Source: Parietaria judaica (lineage: Eukaryota > Streptophyta > Magnoliopsida > Rosales > Urticaceae). From it: 64,000 nt of DNA. The stretch covers positions 19,405,086 to 19,469,085 of the forward strand of contig OX940871.1 in assembly GCA_954871525.1 (NCBI GenBank), in the 5' to 3' direction. Within the stretch, counting starts at the first letter, position 1; each line of letters begins with the position of its first letter. The notes under the pieces are model-generated. The model had not been told where the DNA came from and ran no database searches. It was given only the letters and a program-made list of their open reading frames with translations. This document shows positions 1-12,169 of this stretch, in pieces. A program made the position numbers and the translations under genes.

Positions 1-1945
1 CCTACAGTACTGTATCGAAGGAATTGAGTGGTAACTTACCAGGAGCTGTGACGATCAAAGAAGAACTCAAAAAGACTGTCGGTACACTTCTGATCTTCTT
101 GTCTTATCTTGATGTATGTGTGGTTAAACAAACGTGAGAGACATTGTTTCTTAACCATGCCGTTTTCTTAGCAACCAGAGGAATCCAGAAAACGACAACC
201 ATTACGTATCTACTGAAGTAAATGGAAACGATATGCAACGAGAAACCACGCCTACAAACAATTAATAATTCCAATGCTTACAGCTTTACACTGTTCTACA
301 ACAAAGGCAAATTTGTCTTTTTATACTATTTTTATAATTTTTAGTTTAAAAAAATTAATAGTGGCATATATACTCAAGTTGTACTTTATTAGGACGATGT
401 ACTCAAGTCAATTTTCAGCGGCAATAATCCTAAGTGTATATATATGGATATGAAAGTGAAATATAGCTCCGTACCGAGACGGTTAGTCTCATTGTCTGGC
501 TATGCCGAGACCGACAGTCTCAGAAGGATACAATGTACACAAAGCCGCCGACTGTATCGAGGCCGTTACGATGCAGGGCCAAGATTATATTTATATCTAT
601 ATGATATTTTTGAAAGTTCTAATATGATATATAACATTATGCATTATGTTGTATTGTTATAAATTATTTTTGTGAGTTATAAAAACATTTTACGTACTGA
701 ACGTTAGCTCACTAAGTTATGTTGTAGGTTCAGGAAAGAATCGAAAATTTGCGGATGAAGCGGAATCAGTGTTGCACAATGTACGGTGCATACTGTGGTA
801 GATCGATCTTGTGGTTTGTCCGCAATCTTTGTTTTATTGTTTTAAAAATAAGGAGCTCCGAATTTTTTTCTCGTTTTAAAGCTAAGTATAGTCCCGAATA
901 CATGTTACATAAATTGTCTTGATCTTTTAAAGTTTATATTTTTATAGGAACAAAATGTGCACCGAAATTTGAAGTTTTAATTTTTTAAATATTTTCTCAT
1001 TAAAATAAAAACGGACTCGAGAAAGTGAGACATTACATTAATATATCAAGCGTGTCTAGGGCTGTAGGCGTATCTTTTTGGGATGAACTAAGAGTTTTTT
1101 TTTTTTTTACGCTTTGTTGCTTTTTCTATGTTGCCGTTTTATTTAGATATTTAATCAATATTGCTATTAAAAATATTAATGAAATTATATATTACTAAAT
1201 AATGATTAATAAAAACTAAAATCGTAAGTGAGAAATTCAATTTTATAATAATAATAGACCAAATATGTAGTCGGAAATACACTGGCAGTAGAAACTAAAC
1301 TTTTTATTGAAGTGTTTCTATTGTAACTTACCAAACATAAACATTAACTTAAAATTAAAAAAAAAAAAAGCACCTAATAATAAGTAATGCCAAACGGACC
1401 CTAGATTTTACTAACTTATTTCCATTAACTCTTACGCGTCCTCGTTTTCTGCTCCGAGTTTGTTGTGGGTCTTTTCTTTAGTAGGTGTTTGTATTGAATA
1501 ATGTGGATTGGGTCATGGGTTTGCATAGTCCTAATTAACTTTAAAGCCCATGAAATCGAATTAACGGAATTTAATTTCTCAATAAATATATAAATAAATG
1601 GTATTTATTTATTAGCTCGATCGAACTTGGAATTAAGATTCAATTGTACATAATTAAATATGGGCTTATTAGTAAAACCCTCAGCCCAAATCAAACTATT
1701 TTTAAAATTACTCAAAGTTTATTTAATCCATATCATACTCAATTTAAACATTATTTTCCCAAATTACCCCTGACACTATCGACCTCCTTTCTCCTTCTCG
1801 CTTCTCGCTTCTGAAACGCTCGCGAGCTCCTTCTCGCTTCTCGCCTCTGAAACTCGCGTCCTTCTCTCCGTTGAATCGTCAATCCTAAATTCACTGAAGC
1901 CAGCATCAACACTTTGTATCCTCCTCCAGTACTAATCTCATATAC

Positions 1946-1948
<3 letters not shown>
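1..1948. other. AT-rich intergenic DNA, no gene seen
   Basis: I see no supported coding region. Reading frames are short and interrupted, with several A/T homopolymers (for example near 1090-1110 and 1358-1370). The stretch 1780-1870 is a small CTTCTCGCTTCTC-type microrepeat and gives spurious frames on the minus strand. Confidence 0.6.

Positions 1949-1987
<39 letters not shown>
1949..1987. repeat. (AT)n microsatellite
   Basis: Uninterrupted AT dinucleotide run of about 39 bp. It gives a meaningless Tyr-Ile repeat frame on the minus strand. Confidence 0.95.
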
Positions 1988-1994
<7 letters not shown>

Positions 1995-2898
1995 ACCTAT
2001 GAATAATTGTGTGAGCTTGGACGTTGTGTAGCCCAAAGACAAGGAATGGAAGCGAACGATTTCGATGCAAGTTTATCTTTCGATCTGCTCGTACCAGGTC
2101 TGAAATCAGTGTCGTGATTCTGTTTTCTGTGATTTTGTGTCTCTCCTATTTGGTGTTGCCCTAGCTCGCTATTGAATTCTCAGAGGTAATCACCGCTCAG
2201 GTTATTCGATTTGGGACTCTCTTGCATGTTTTGGTTTATGTTTCGGTTGAATCCTCAGAGGTAATCAGTGCTAGTCCATTCTTGTGTTAAAATTTCTCTC
2301 TTGCATGTTTCGGTTCATCTAGTTCGATATCGGTGCGGATTTTGATATCGGTTCACGTTATTCGATTTGGGTCTCATCGATTTCTGGTAAATTCTTCTTC
2401 TTCGAAGTCCATGTATAGGTTTGGTCTGTATGGTGTATTTGGAGTTGGGTTTGGGATGATTTTGCTCTGAGGGTCAGAATTGAAGGAGGTTTAGAGGTCT
2501 AGGTTGGTTTGTTTTGTCTGTTGTTTCGGTTCTTATGATTGGGACGATGCTCTAGGTTGCGGTTTCGGCTGTTATTCAAGAATCATGTTTTTCCTTGTGT
2601 GAATCTGTTGTACATGCTATCGTTCAAGAAGAATTTCCGCAGCGCGGAATAGTATTGGGCTTTATAAATGTGGGAAGCGGCACATGTAACTATTGGAAGT
2701 AGAACTTTTTGTGATTCAAAGCGTGGAATCATTTCGGTTTTGTGTTTGATTTTAGTCAAATTTTTGCTCGTTTGGTGTTTCTCTTGTCTGAAAAATGATG
2801 ATTTTTGTGTTTGGAAACTCTACGGTTTTGAAGGTTTCTTAAGAGGTTGTTGGTCAATAGAGAAAAGAATTTATTGTTGGTGTTTGTGTTAATGTCAG

Positions 2899-3056
2899 GT
2901 AATGGATTTAGTTTTGTGGACCACGGGCTCGGCGGGACCAATCCCGAGGTTTGGGCGATCGTGGACAAGGGGAAGCAGAGGCAGTTCCGAAGCCTCGAGC
3001 TCATTGCGTCGGAGAATTTCACGTACCGTGCGATTATGCAGACCGTCGAGTCGTGT
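2899..3056 (+). pseudogene. Isolated exon fragment of plastid-type serine hydroxymethyltransferase
   Basis: A frame here reads a Phe-Val-Asp-His-Gly-Leu start, then Asn-Pro-Glu-Val, then KQRQFRSLELIASENFT. That last block is the hallmark N-terminal motif of serine hydroxymethyltransferase, the pyridoxal-phosphate enzyme that interconverts serine and glycine with tetrahydrofolate. The RQFRSLELIASENFT form and the FVDxGL lead-in resemble the plastid isoform as I recall it. The piece starts right after a splice-acceptor-like TGTCAG (2893-2898) and stops matching after Glu-Ser-Cys, before the expected TNKYSEG block. Only about 50 of roughly 500 residues are present. Conserved positions are altered: Gly-Gly-Thr sits where Glu/Ala-Asp is usual, and a Trp follows Pro-Glu-Val. 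I read it as a captured or relic exon, not a working gene. The DNA at 2000-2898 looks like a plant 5' leader and intron (T-rich, no open frame). Confidence 0.7.
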
Positions 3057-3204
3057 ACCATAGATGGAACCAGCACTCTAAGGCCCAGCCCGAGGCAATC
3101 GACTGAGGCTTGAGCGAGCAGCTCTAAGCGGCCTAAGGGGCTGATTCGCTTAGATTATTGATTTATTTAATTTGTGCCATTAGGTTTATGGAATGTAATT
3201 TCCT

Positions 3205-5945
3205 AGCAAGAATGTAACAATTGTAATTTTCAAAACTATTCTATAAACATCAACTTTGAAATAATTTAACTCCCGTTAGTTACACTTATGTAACTTCAGT
3301 TACACAAGTGTAATTGTAGTTACATTTATGTACATCCAGTTACGTAAGTGTAACTACAGTTTTCACAATTGTGTAAGACACACGAATTCTTAATAAATTC
3401 ATACACATATGTCATATTACGATTGTGTTATTATATTTACATTTACGCGATTTGATCATATTAAAAATATAGTAAGTAATTTTAATCACTTGTAAACGCA
3501 TATGATTCGTAACTACCAAATTACCATGTAACAATTGTAATTTTCAAAATTATTATATATCAATTTTAAAATAATTTAACTCATGTTACATAAGTGTACC
3601 TCCAGTTACACAAGTGTAATTGTAGTTACATTTATGTACATCCAGTTACACAAGTGTAACTGTAGTTACATATATGTAACGAGAGTTACAAAAGTGTAAC
3701 TATAGTTTTCACAATTGTGTTAAAACATGAATTCTTAATAAATTCATACATATTTGTCAGATTAGAATTGTCTTATTTTATTTATATTTATGAGATTTAA
3801 TCATATTAAAAATATAGTAACTAATTTTAATCACTTGTAAACACATATGATTCGTAACTACCAAATTACCATGTAACAATTGTAATTATCAAAATTATTA
3901 TATAAATATCAATTTTAAAATAATTTAACTCCCGTTATGTAAGTGTAACTATAGTTACATTTATGTATAGTTACATTTATGTACCTCCAGTTACACAAGT
4001 ATAACTATCGTTACATTTATGTAACGAGAGTTACATAAGTGTAACTACAGTTTTCACAATTTTGTAAAAACATAAATTCTTAATAAATTCACACATTTGT
4101 CAGATTACAATTGTGTAATTATATTTACATTTATGAGATTTAATCATATTAAAAATATAGTAAGTAATTTTAATCACTTGTAAACACATATGATTCGTAA
4201 CTACCAAATTATCATGTAACAATTGTAATGTTCAAAATTATTATATATCAATTTTGAGATAGTTAACTCCTGTTACATAAGTGTAACTACAGTTTTCACA
4301 ATTGTGTAAAAATATGAATTCTTAATAAATTCATACACATTTATCATATTACAATTGTGTTATTATATTTACATTTACGAGATTTAATCATATTGAAAAT
4401 ATAGTAAGTAATTTTAATCACTTGTACGTACATATGATTCATAACTACTAAATTACCATGTAACAATTGTAATTTTCAAAATTATTGTATAAATATCAAT
4501 TTATAAATACTTTAACTACTGTTACATAAGTGTAACTAAAGTTACACTAAAGTAACTAAAGTTCCACTTATGTAACTCTAGTTACACAAGTGTAATTGTA
4601 TTATATTTATGTACCTCCAGTTACACAAGTGTAACTCTTGTTACATTTATGTAACGAGAGTTACATAAGTGTAATTACAGTTTTCCAATTGTGTAAGAGT
4701 GGAAATTCTTAATAAATTTATACACATTTGTCAGATTACAATTGTGTAATTATATTTACATTTATGATATTTAATCATATTAAAAATATAGTAAGTAATT
4801 TTAATCACTTGTAAACACATATGATTCGTAACTACCAAATTATCATGTAACAATTCTAATGTTCAAAATTATTATATATCAATTTTGAAATAATTTAAAT
4901 CCCGTTACATAAGTGTAACTTGTGTAACTCCAGTTACACTTGTGTAACTTACACAAGTGTAATTGTAGTTACATTTATGTACCTCCAGTCACACAAGTGT
5001 TACTCTAGTTACACTTATGTAACGAGAGTTACATAAGTGTAACTACAGTTTTTACAATTGTGTAAAAACATGAATTCTTAATAAATTCACACATTTGTCA
5101 TATTACAATTGTGTTATTATATTTACATTTACGAAATTTAATCATATTAAAAATATAGTAAGTAATTTTAATCACTTGTAAACACATATGATTCATAACT
5201 ACTAAATTACCATGTAGCAATTGTAATTTTCAAAATTATTGTATAAATATCAATTTTGAAATACTTTAACTCCCGTTACATAAGTGTAACTAAAGTTACA
5301 CTAAAGTAACTAAAGTTACACTTATGTAACTTCAATTACACAAGTGTAATTGTAGTTATATTTATGTACCTCCAGTTATGCAAGTGTAATTTTTGTTACA
5401 TTTGTGTTACGAGAGTTACATAAGTGTAACTACAGTTTTCACAATTGTGTAAGAACATTAATTCTTAATAAATTTATACACATTTGTCAGATTACATTTG
5501 TGTAAATATATTTACATTTATGAGATTTAATCATATTAAAAATATAGTAAGTAATTTAATTCACTTGTAAACACATATGATTCGTAACTACCAAATTATC
5601 ATGTGACAATTGTAATTTTCAAAATTATTTTATAAATATCAATTTTGAAATAATTTAACTCCCGTTACTTAAGTGTAACTATAGTTACACTTACGTAACT
5701 CAAGTTAAACTTATGTACCTTCAGTTACACAAGTGTAACTGTAGTTACATTTATGTAACGAGAGTTACATAAGTGTAACTACAGTTTTCACAATTGTGTA
5801 AAAACAAGAATTCTTAATAAATTCATACATATTTTTCAAGGAAGTTTTTGGATTTTTGAATTTTTGTATAAAATGTTCACGAAAGTGTAACTCCATTTAC
5901 AAAAGTGTAACTCTAGATACGTTGTGTAACTCTGATTCGGCGCGC
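3205..5945. repeat. Tandem array of GTTACA...TGTAAC dyads in higher-order units
   Basis: A 2.7-kb array built at two scales. Short palindromic dyads of the form GTTACATAAGTGTAAC, GTTACACTTATGTAAC or GTTACACAAGTGTAAC recur dozens of times. They sit inside a longer unit that also carries an AT-rich block marked by GATTCGTAACTACCAAATTA. That marker starts near 3505, 3849, 4193, 4436, 4824, 5189 and 5579, so unit length varies from about 240 to 390 bp. No open reading frame crosses the array. It is satellite-like or the body of a non-coding element; I do not recognise the family. Confidence 0.85.
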
Positions 5946-6491
5946 GTTTTGAATTCTCTTCGGCCACACTCTTCGGCGCTTGTTTTGAATTCACTCCGGC
6001 TTCGTCTCCCGGATTGAATTTGGCTTATTCTAGTCTCTTCTTGAATTCTTTTTGGCAAAACTCTTCGGCTTTGTGTGTAGAACTTTTCTTATTCAGAGAT
6101 TCTAGCCACTGGATTCCTGCAACAAACAAATAGTCAAATCCAGTTTTCCAAAAAACCAATACTGTGAGGCCCACCACTGTTATTCCTGGTGTCGTTTTTA
6201 TTTACATTTTCTGAATTTAGTTCGAAATCCTAATAAGATTGATCATAATTAATATTCATGGAAATTGGTGCTCAAAATCCCCGAGATTTAAGTTTGTATA
6301 CTTTTAATCTATGAACAAGTAACTACATGATTATAAGAATTTAGGACAAGCCGCCATGGTAAAATCGGATAATAACTGAACCTAAACGAGTAACGCACTA
6401 GTGCTTAGTTTTTCCAAACAAATTCCTCCACACAAAGATTTTTCGCAACATCAAAATGGCGATAAAAATCACGAAACGCCTCATCACCAAC
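5946..6491. other. Intergenic, no gene seen
   Basis: The first part (5935-6065) has a loose repeat of TTGAATTC and CTTCGGC motifs adjoining the dyad array. The rest is unremarkable non-coding DNA. Confidence 0.5.
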
Positions 6492-6965
6492 CTACCCAAA
6501 AAACAAGCCACTTTTGTTGCTGCTGAGGTCCAAGAATAGAAACTTCTTGAGGTTTCCGAGCTCTGCGGGGACGGCTCCGGCGAGAGAATTACAGCAGAGA
6601 TCGAGATTCTCGAGCTGGACCAGCTTTCCTATCTCTGGTGGAATTTCCCCAACGAGCGAGTTAGGACCGATATTCAGCGTCCGCAACTCAGTCAACTCGC
6701 CAAGCCAACTCGGCACCTCGCCGGTGAGCTGGTTGTCGCTAAGCAGGAGCTGGCTGAGCCGCCTGAGCGACGCTACCTCCGGCGGAGTTTTTTGCTGAAG
6801 AAATTCGACGACAGGTCGAGGAGGGTGAGGGACGAGAAAGCAGCCACCGAAGCCGACAACCGGCCGGTCAAAGACTGAGCCGGGAGCGCGAGCGAGTCGA
6901 CCCGGCCGAGCCAGGAGCAGTGGGGGCTGAGCGGTTCCACGAGGAGAGCACGTACGGGTCGGCAA
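6492..6965 (-). pseudogene. Leucine-rich-repeat fragment of a receptor-like protein
   Basis: The C-terminal half of a 157-residue frame has about four plant-type LRRs of 24 residues: LSQLLLSDNQLTGEVPSWLG, then LRTLNIGPNSLVGEIPPEIG, then LENLDLCCNSLAGAVPAELG, then LFLDLSSN. These fit the LxxLxLxxNxLxGxIPxxLG consensus of LRR receptor kinases and receptor-like proteins, where the repeats form the extracellular ligand-binding face. I see no LRR cap cysteine pair, transmembrane segment or kinase domain, and the frame stops after the fourth repeat. The first 65 or so residues, rich in Pro and Arg, do not look like LRR sequence. It is best read as a truncated gene piece. A short expressed LRR protein is possible but unlikely. 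Confidence 0.6.
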
Positions 6966-7584
6966 GAGAAGCTTTGAGCGAAATCAGACCTTATAGCTCG
7001 TGATCGCTCGTCCGAGCAACAATGGCGGTTGAGAAGAAGAAGAACGCAACATAAAAGAGTGTGTACGGACGCTTGGACTCCATTAGAGCAACAAGCAAGG
7101 TCTCTTCTACAATGGAGCTAGGTTTTCTGTTAGGGATTCGCCATTGTTGTGGTATGTGAATACAAAGAGTGAGAGTTTAAACGCCATAGCCATGGATGAG
7201 AGAGAGAAAAAGCACATAAGACACGTGACTTACTATATATCTCTACTCCATGGCGGAAAGGGAGCGAGCTCGTCGGATGAACCTGGTTGAACAACAATGG
7301 GGAAGAAGAGTCGAACAACAATGGTGGAAGAAGCCGTGATCGAGCGCTGAGGATTGAAGACGAAGCCTATCGAAGTTATTGAAAAGAAAGAAGAGGGTAT
7401 ATTTATCCTAAAAAGCCCAAATGATGTTTTCTTTAATTATACCAAACCTTTGAGTATCCTTTTAAAAAGATTAATTCTAATTGAGTATTTTGCTAATAAG
7501 CCCATTAAATATTACTTTATCGTGTTTGACAATGGTTGCATTTGGTTCAACTAAAATGTATTTTTTTAAAATAAACTGCTTTTT

Positions 7585-7814
7585 AAGTGTTTGGTAAAAT
7601 TATTTTTACAAAAAACGCAAAAGCGATTTTAGATTTTTGTACACGAGTCGTAAAAGCTACAAGCTAGGATTTGTAGCTTTTAATTTTTTCTAAAAATAAA
7701 AATACGGTTTTAGTCTATTTTAGTCTATTTAGCCTAAGTTATTGTTTTTACCAAACGTTAAATCAATTTTAGTTATCAACAACAACTGTTATAGAAACAG
7801 TTTACCAAACACTT
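7585..7814. repeat. Fold-back (MITE-like) element
   Basis: A perfect 14-bp inverted repeat, AAGTGTTTGGTAAA at 7585-7598 and TTTACCAAACACTT at 7801-7814, encloses a second hairpin at 7652-7681 (AAAAGCTACAA with TTTGTAGCTTTT). There is no coding capacity. The layout fits a small non-autonomous DNA transposon; I could not fix a target duplication. Confidence 0.5.
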
Positions 7815-8766
7815 GTTAGTTTTAACGAACAAACAAAAAAAAATTCCTTCTTTTTCATAAACTGACATAAAATAATATAAAAAAAAATTAAGTTGAACAG
7901 GCTCATTATTCCAAAGTAGTAAGACATATTATTTCAATTTGAAACGACGTCCTACATCAAAATAAAAATAAAATTAAACAATCGTACTTAAACCTTCAAC
8001 CTTTAAGTAATATTTTTTTTCTTCTGCTCTCTCTCGAGCTCTTCGATCAAGAATCTTCACATAGATTATTTACATCTGGTCATCTGCACTGCAATCTCTA
8101 TTAGAAAACTAGTGATTATTTTAACGAGGAATTAAGTGCTCCTTGTCTTCATTAAATAAAATCATATTGATCCCCTGTTTTTTTTTTTTTTTATCATAAA
8201 ATAATTTATATATTAGGTTTAACTGAAAAATTATATTAATTTATTAAAAGTCTAAACTTTTCATATAAGGTATTAATGATAAGCTAAATGGATAATAGTT
8301 ATATAATGGATATATTCTCATAATTAGAAAAATAAGTTGAAAGGCCAAACTATATATTATATCGCCAAACTATGCTCAATCAGTTAATTAGATTATACGT
8401 ATACCAGCCAATATAAATATATTACAAGGTTATTAGTTGGCATCGTGCTGTCATGATTTAGGTCAAAGACTAGTGATGTCAAGCTGCAGATTTTTTTTAT
8501 TTTTATTTTTTATATCAAATTCTGTTTTTTTTTTATTAATCCGTGAATGTCACACGAAGATCATTCTTTCACCGATGGGCAGCGGGGGAATAAGAAATTA
8601 TGTACCGGGGAGATTAGAGATGATTTTTCTGCTGAAAATTAAAATTAAGAGAGTTATCTATCTAAAATTCCATAAAGGTCATGGAGTGTTAAACCAAAAT
8701 TTTAAATGTATTTATATTAATAATTAAAAAAAAAGTGAGATATTATCGTAAGCATTATATATTTAG

Positions 8767-8875
8767 CTTAGAAAAGAACTTAAAGTTTCTATTCAAATTC
8801 ACAAGTTTAAAACAGAAAACTTAGAGAAGAACTTAAAGTTTCTATTTAAATTCACAAGTTTAGAACTTAAAATAG
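8767..8875. repeat. Direct duplication of about 55 bp
   Basis: Two adjacent copies (8767-8819 and 8820-8875) share the order CTTAGA, AAGAACTTAAAGTTTCTAT, AAATTCACAAGTTTA with only a few differences. It is a recent local tandem duplication in non-coding DNA. Confidence 0.8.
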
Positions 8876-9103
8876 TCAATAAGCAAGCGAAAGAAACGTT
8901 AAACTGAAACAACAACAACAAATAATGAACATGGAATTATAAATTTAGGTCAAAGTCAATAAATTAATATAGTGATGATCATTTTGAATATTATTATATA
9001 AACATTTACACTCATACCTCAATCTTACGACTTATTTTATTTTATTTTATTTTTAAGGTTCGATAGATGATATGGCACCCACGTTGTAAATACTTTTTTT
9101 CTT

Positions 9104-9106
<3 letters not shown>

Positions 9107-9160
<54 letters not shown>
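9107..9160. repeat. (AT)n microsatellite
   Basis: Uninterrupted AT run of about 54 bp, directly beside the proposed left end of a hAT-like element. Confidence 0.95.
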
Positions 9161-9164
<4 letters not shown>

Positions 9165-9458
9165 TGGCAATTCGAGTTTCGTGTCATTCATACCGAGTCA
9201 TACTCATTTTTTAGTTACCTTATGTAGACCCACACTCGCCATATTTATTAATCGTGCTAAAAAATGAGACGCAGACCCGCCCCATTTAAATACCATGTTT
9301 ATCGTTTCCAAGGTTTGAAATGCCGTTTTTGCCAATAAATCGTTTGCCAATGAATTTATCGATACAAAATCTATAAAATTTATCGTTTGCCGTTATCAAA
9401 ACTTATCGAACTTATTGATGGAGTGATTGGTTATCCATGAATTTATCAATGGAAAACC

Positions 9459-11978
9459 TGTTGGAAATCGGAGGTATCAAGCCGACTTCCTTACCACGAT
9501 AATAGCCTCTGGGCCGTCCCGGTAACATTTAAAAATTCATTTTAAAGCGGAAATCTTGTTATCGGACCGACGACACGGATATCGGGTAACAACAAAACGA
9601 GATCTGATAAATATTTCGAATCTAATATTTTCATATTCATTATTAATAATCTAGTCGAACAGGAAATAAATAGAAAGCAGTAAATGGTCGCATTTATTTA
9701 CCCAATGCATAAGGCCGTACCTGAACTGATGATTCCGGCTGCGCGTTCTGACTTGGGCAGGGCTCCGCCGGTGCTGAGGGAAACTCCCGTGATCTTCCGG
9801 GATATTCTCCTGGATTCCTATATTCGAATTCTTTTAATTAAATATAAATAATTATTTCAATCCAGTGATCCAGATTCAATCTCATCTAGATCCAATGGAT
9901 ATAATTAATTAGGGATTTAATTAATTGATTAATATAAGATAAGATTAAAACATTTAATCTTATCATCATATTATATATTTTCGAATTATATTATATATAT
10001 ATATATTTAAATTCGAATTTGTTAATGATTATCTAGATCCAATGGTTAAAATTAAATCTTAAACCAATCCAATGGATTAAATCAATTAGGGATAAAGTAA
10101 AATACCCTAGGGTTTTACAAAACCCTAATTCGAACCTTTATCTCAAATTTATTCGAATTTTAATATCACATATATAATGTTAATTAATTTATAATCCGAC
10201 GGTTTAAAGATAAAATCTCAAAACCGATCCAACGGACAGGATTAATTAAGCAAATTCGAAATACCTAAACTTGGTCACCAAGTTTCAATTTCGAATTATA
10301 TTAGGGTTCAAATCAATTATCTCAATCCAACGGTTGATACTAAATCATAACCGATCCAATGGATTAAATTGATTTTAGGGTTTTTGCCAAGATACCAAAC
10401 TTCAGGTACTATCGCCGCAAAAATAAAATCTTCCATATCAGTGATTCGAATTTATCTAGGGTTTGTTATCTCCAAACCCTAATTCAAAATACACATTAAA
10501 TAATACATAAATATATATTATTTATTTATTAATATAAATCCTTTAATTATTAATTAATTATTAATAAGATATTAATAATTAAATCCAAATAATTAAATTA
10601 TATTAATAAAGCCTGATCTCTTTATCACACATTAAATGTCATGGTGCAACACCATCATTTAAATTCGTGACATGTGATTTAATTTCATAGTTTATTGAAC
10701 CGAGTCATAAAGTTAGAAAATCCATAAATCACAAACCGTAAGTCAGAATGACTTGGCTCAAAAAGCAAAGTTGCTTTGAATTTAATTTAGAACAACATAG
10801 TGCTGTTCAAAAATCTAAATTCTAACTTTATTTTTATCAGTTACTTTCGTGTACCATAATATGATACTTTTGCCACGCTATCGATCAAACTATCTGACGT
10901 CTGACACAGACTTGTCAGTTTTATAAGTCGAGCCAAATGATTAAACATTATCCAGAATGTATTTTAATCACGTACGATTCATCCGTTACGGAGCTATCCT
11001 GGGGACCATGGACCCGTATCACTTAAGCTCCAACGAACTGCTAGGTGTTCGTCAAACCTCGAAGTGATTCCACTATAGACCCGAGGCTGCACTCTTTAGT
11101 GATACGGTATATATTATTCCCTTATATACAGCAGGATGTCCATTAGATTCTATCAAATACCGATTATTGTCCTTTCATTTGATGACCCACACATGAGCAG
11201 GCAGTTTATACCGTAATGCCCCTCAATGCATTTTCATCCTTGACTCAGCCAGTAATATTATGCGTAACCCACTTATGGTTTCGATTCATAAGTTGCGCAC
11301 GGGTACCTCTCACTTCTCACCACTGACAATCAAGGGAATCATCATGACTCTGAAGAGAGTTGTGTGATGCTCATGTCTATGATCAAGCAATCCTTACTAC
11401 TGACTATCATGTTCCCAAAATAATAGTGTTAGGAACAGCGGTAATATCTTGTGTTCTTTAACGGTTAAATCAAAGAACAATCAAGCCAGCAGCTTGGACT
11501 CATGACCACTCAGGATTTAGAACTAATATCCATTTGATCATCATTTTGAGACTCAACTACAAGTTGTCAGTGACGGTCTTATATGACAACTTCTTGAGTT
11601 TAAGTCAAGTCCAGTCCAGTATGAAGACGCTTCATACTTAATGCACTTCTAGTGAGTGTTGACACACACAAAATCCAGAATAGGATTGTCACTTCAGTCA
11701 CATTAATGACCTTACCTATTAATGGGCTCCCACCCAGTTAATCAGGTCACGGACATTTTAAGTTCATTTATTATGTTTATTAATTCTTCCTCACATGACT
11801 CTTTTGTGATAATAATAACATAATTGCATCCTTTATGATATAAGGAATCAAACATTCTATTTTACTCTACAGAAACTATAATAAGATTAACATAATAAGT
11901 ACCATCTTTATTCAACGACTTGTCATAATCTTTTACAAATGGATAAAATATCTTGTTTAAGGACACACATGTCCAACA
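9459..11978 (-). mobile_element. Solo LTR, 2.5 kb, with 5-bp target duplication
   Basis: The sequence begins TGTTGGAAATC and ends ATGTCCAACA, giving TG...CA ends with a TGTTGGA/TCCAACA inverted tip. It is flanked by a perfect 5-bp direct repeat AAACC (9454-9458 and 11979-11983). There is no coding frame, primer-binding site or second LTR. A second copy lies at 34150-36884 and matches along its length. The minus-strand reading starts TGTTGGACATGTG, resembling the start of the LTR-like blocks at 22879 and 31417, so the LTR probably points to the minus strand. Solo LTRs arise by recombination between the two LTRs of a full element. Confidence 0.85.
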
Positions 11979-12169
11979 AAACCTATAAAATAATTTTCAC
12001 ATTTATTCTACACTCAAAGAATAACATAAAATACAAATGTCACAAAACATAAACATAAACATAATGAAAGTCAAGTCTCATACAAAAATAACATAAATCA
12101 AGTCCTACTGTGAAATTGTAGTTGTAATTTGTTTACCTCCTTAGACAGACTCCTACATAGATAGATAAC

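Larger units (their letters stand above)
6966..9106. other. AT-rich intergenic DNA with small repeats, no gene seen
   Basis: No supported coding region. It contains the fold-back element at 7585-7814 and a direct duplication at 8767-8875, both listed separately. Otherwise it is low-complexity AT-rich sequence. Confidence 0.5.

Noticed and set aside
27..158. Possible minus-strand exon ending at a GGTAAGT donor
   Set aside because: The frame from an ATG at 156-158 is open for about 40 codons, but I recognise no protein and see no partner exons.
1751..1990. Minus-strand frame with Tyr-Ile repeats
   Set aside because: Translation of the AT microsatellite and a CT-rich microrepeat.
2046..2096. 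Possible first exon starting ATGGAAGCGAACG with a GT donor
   Set aside because: Only about 17 codons, and no following exon joins it in phase to the SHMT fragment convincingly.
3205..5945. CRISPR array
   Set aside because: Repeats are not evenly spaced, the sequence between dyads is itself repeated, and the surrounding DNA is plant nuclear.
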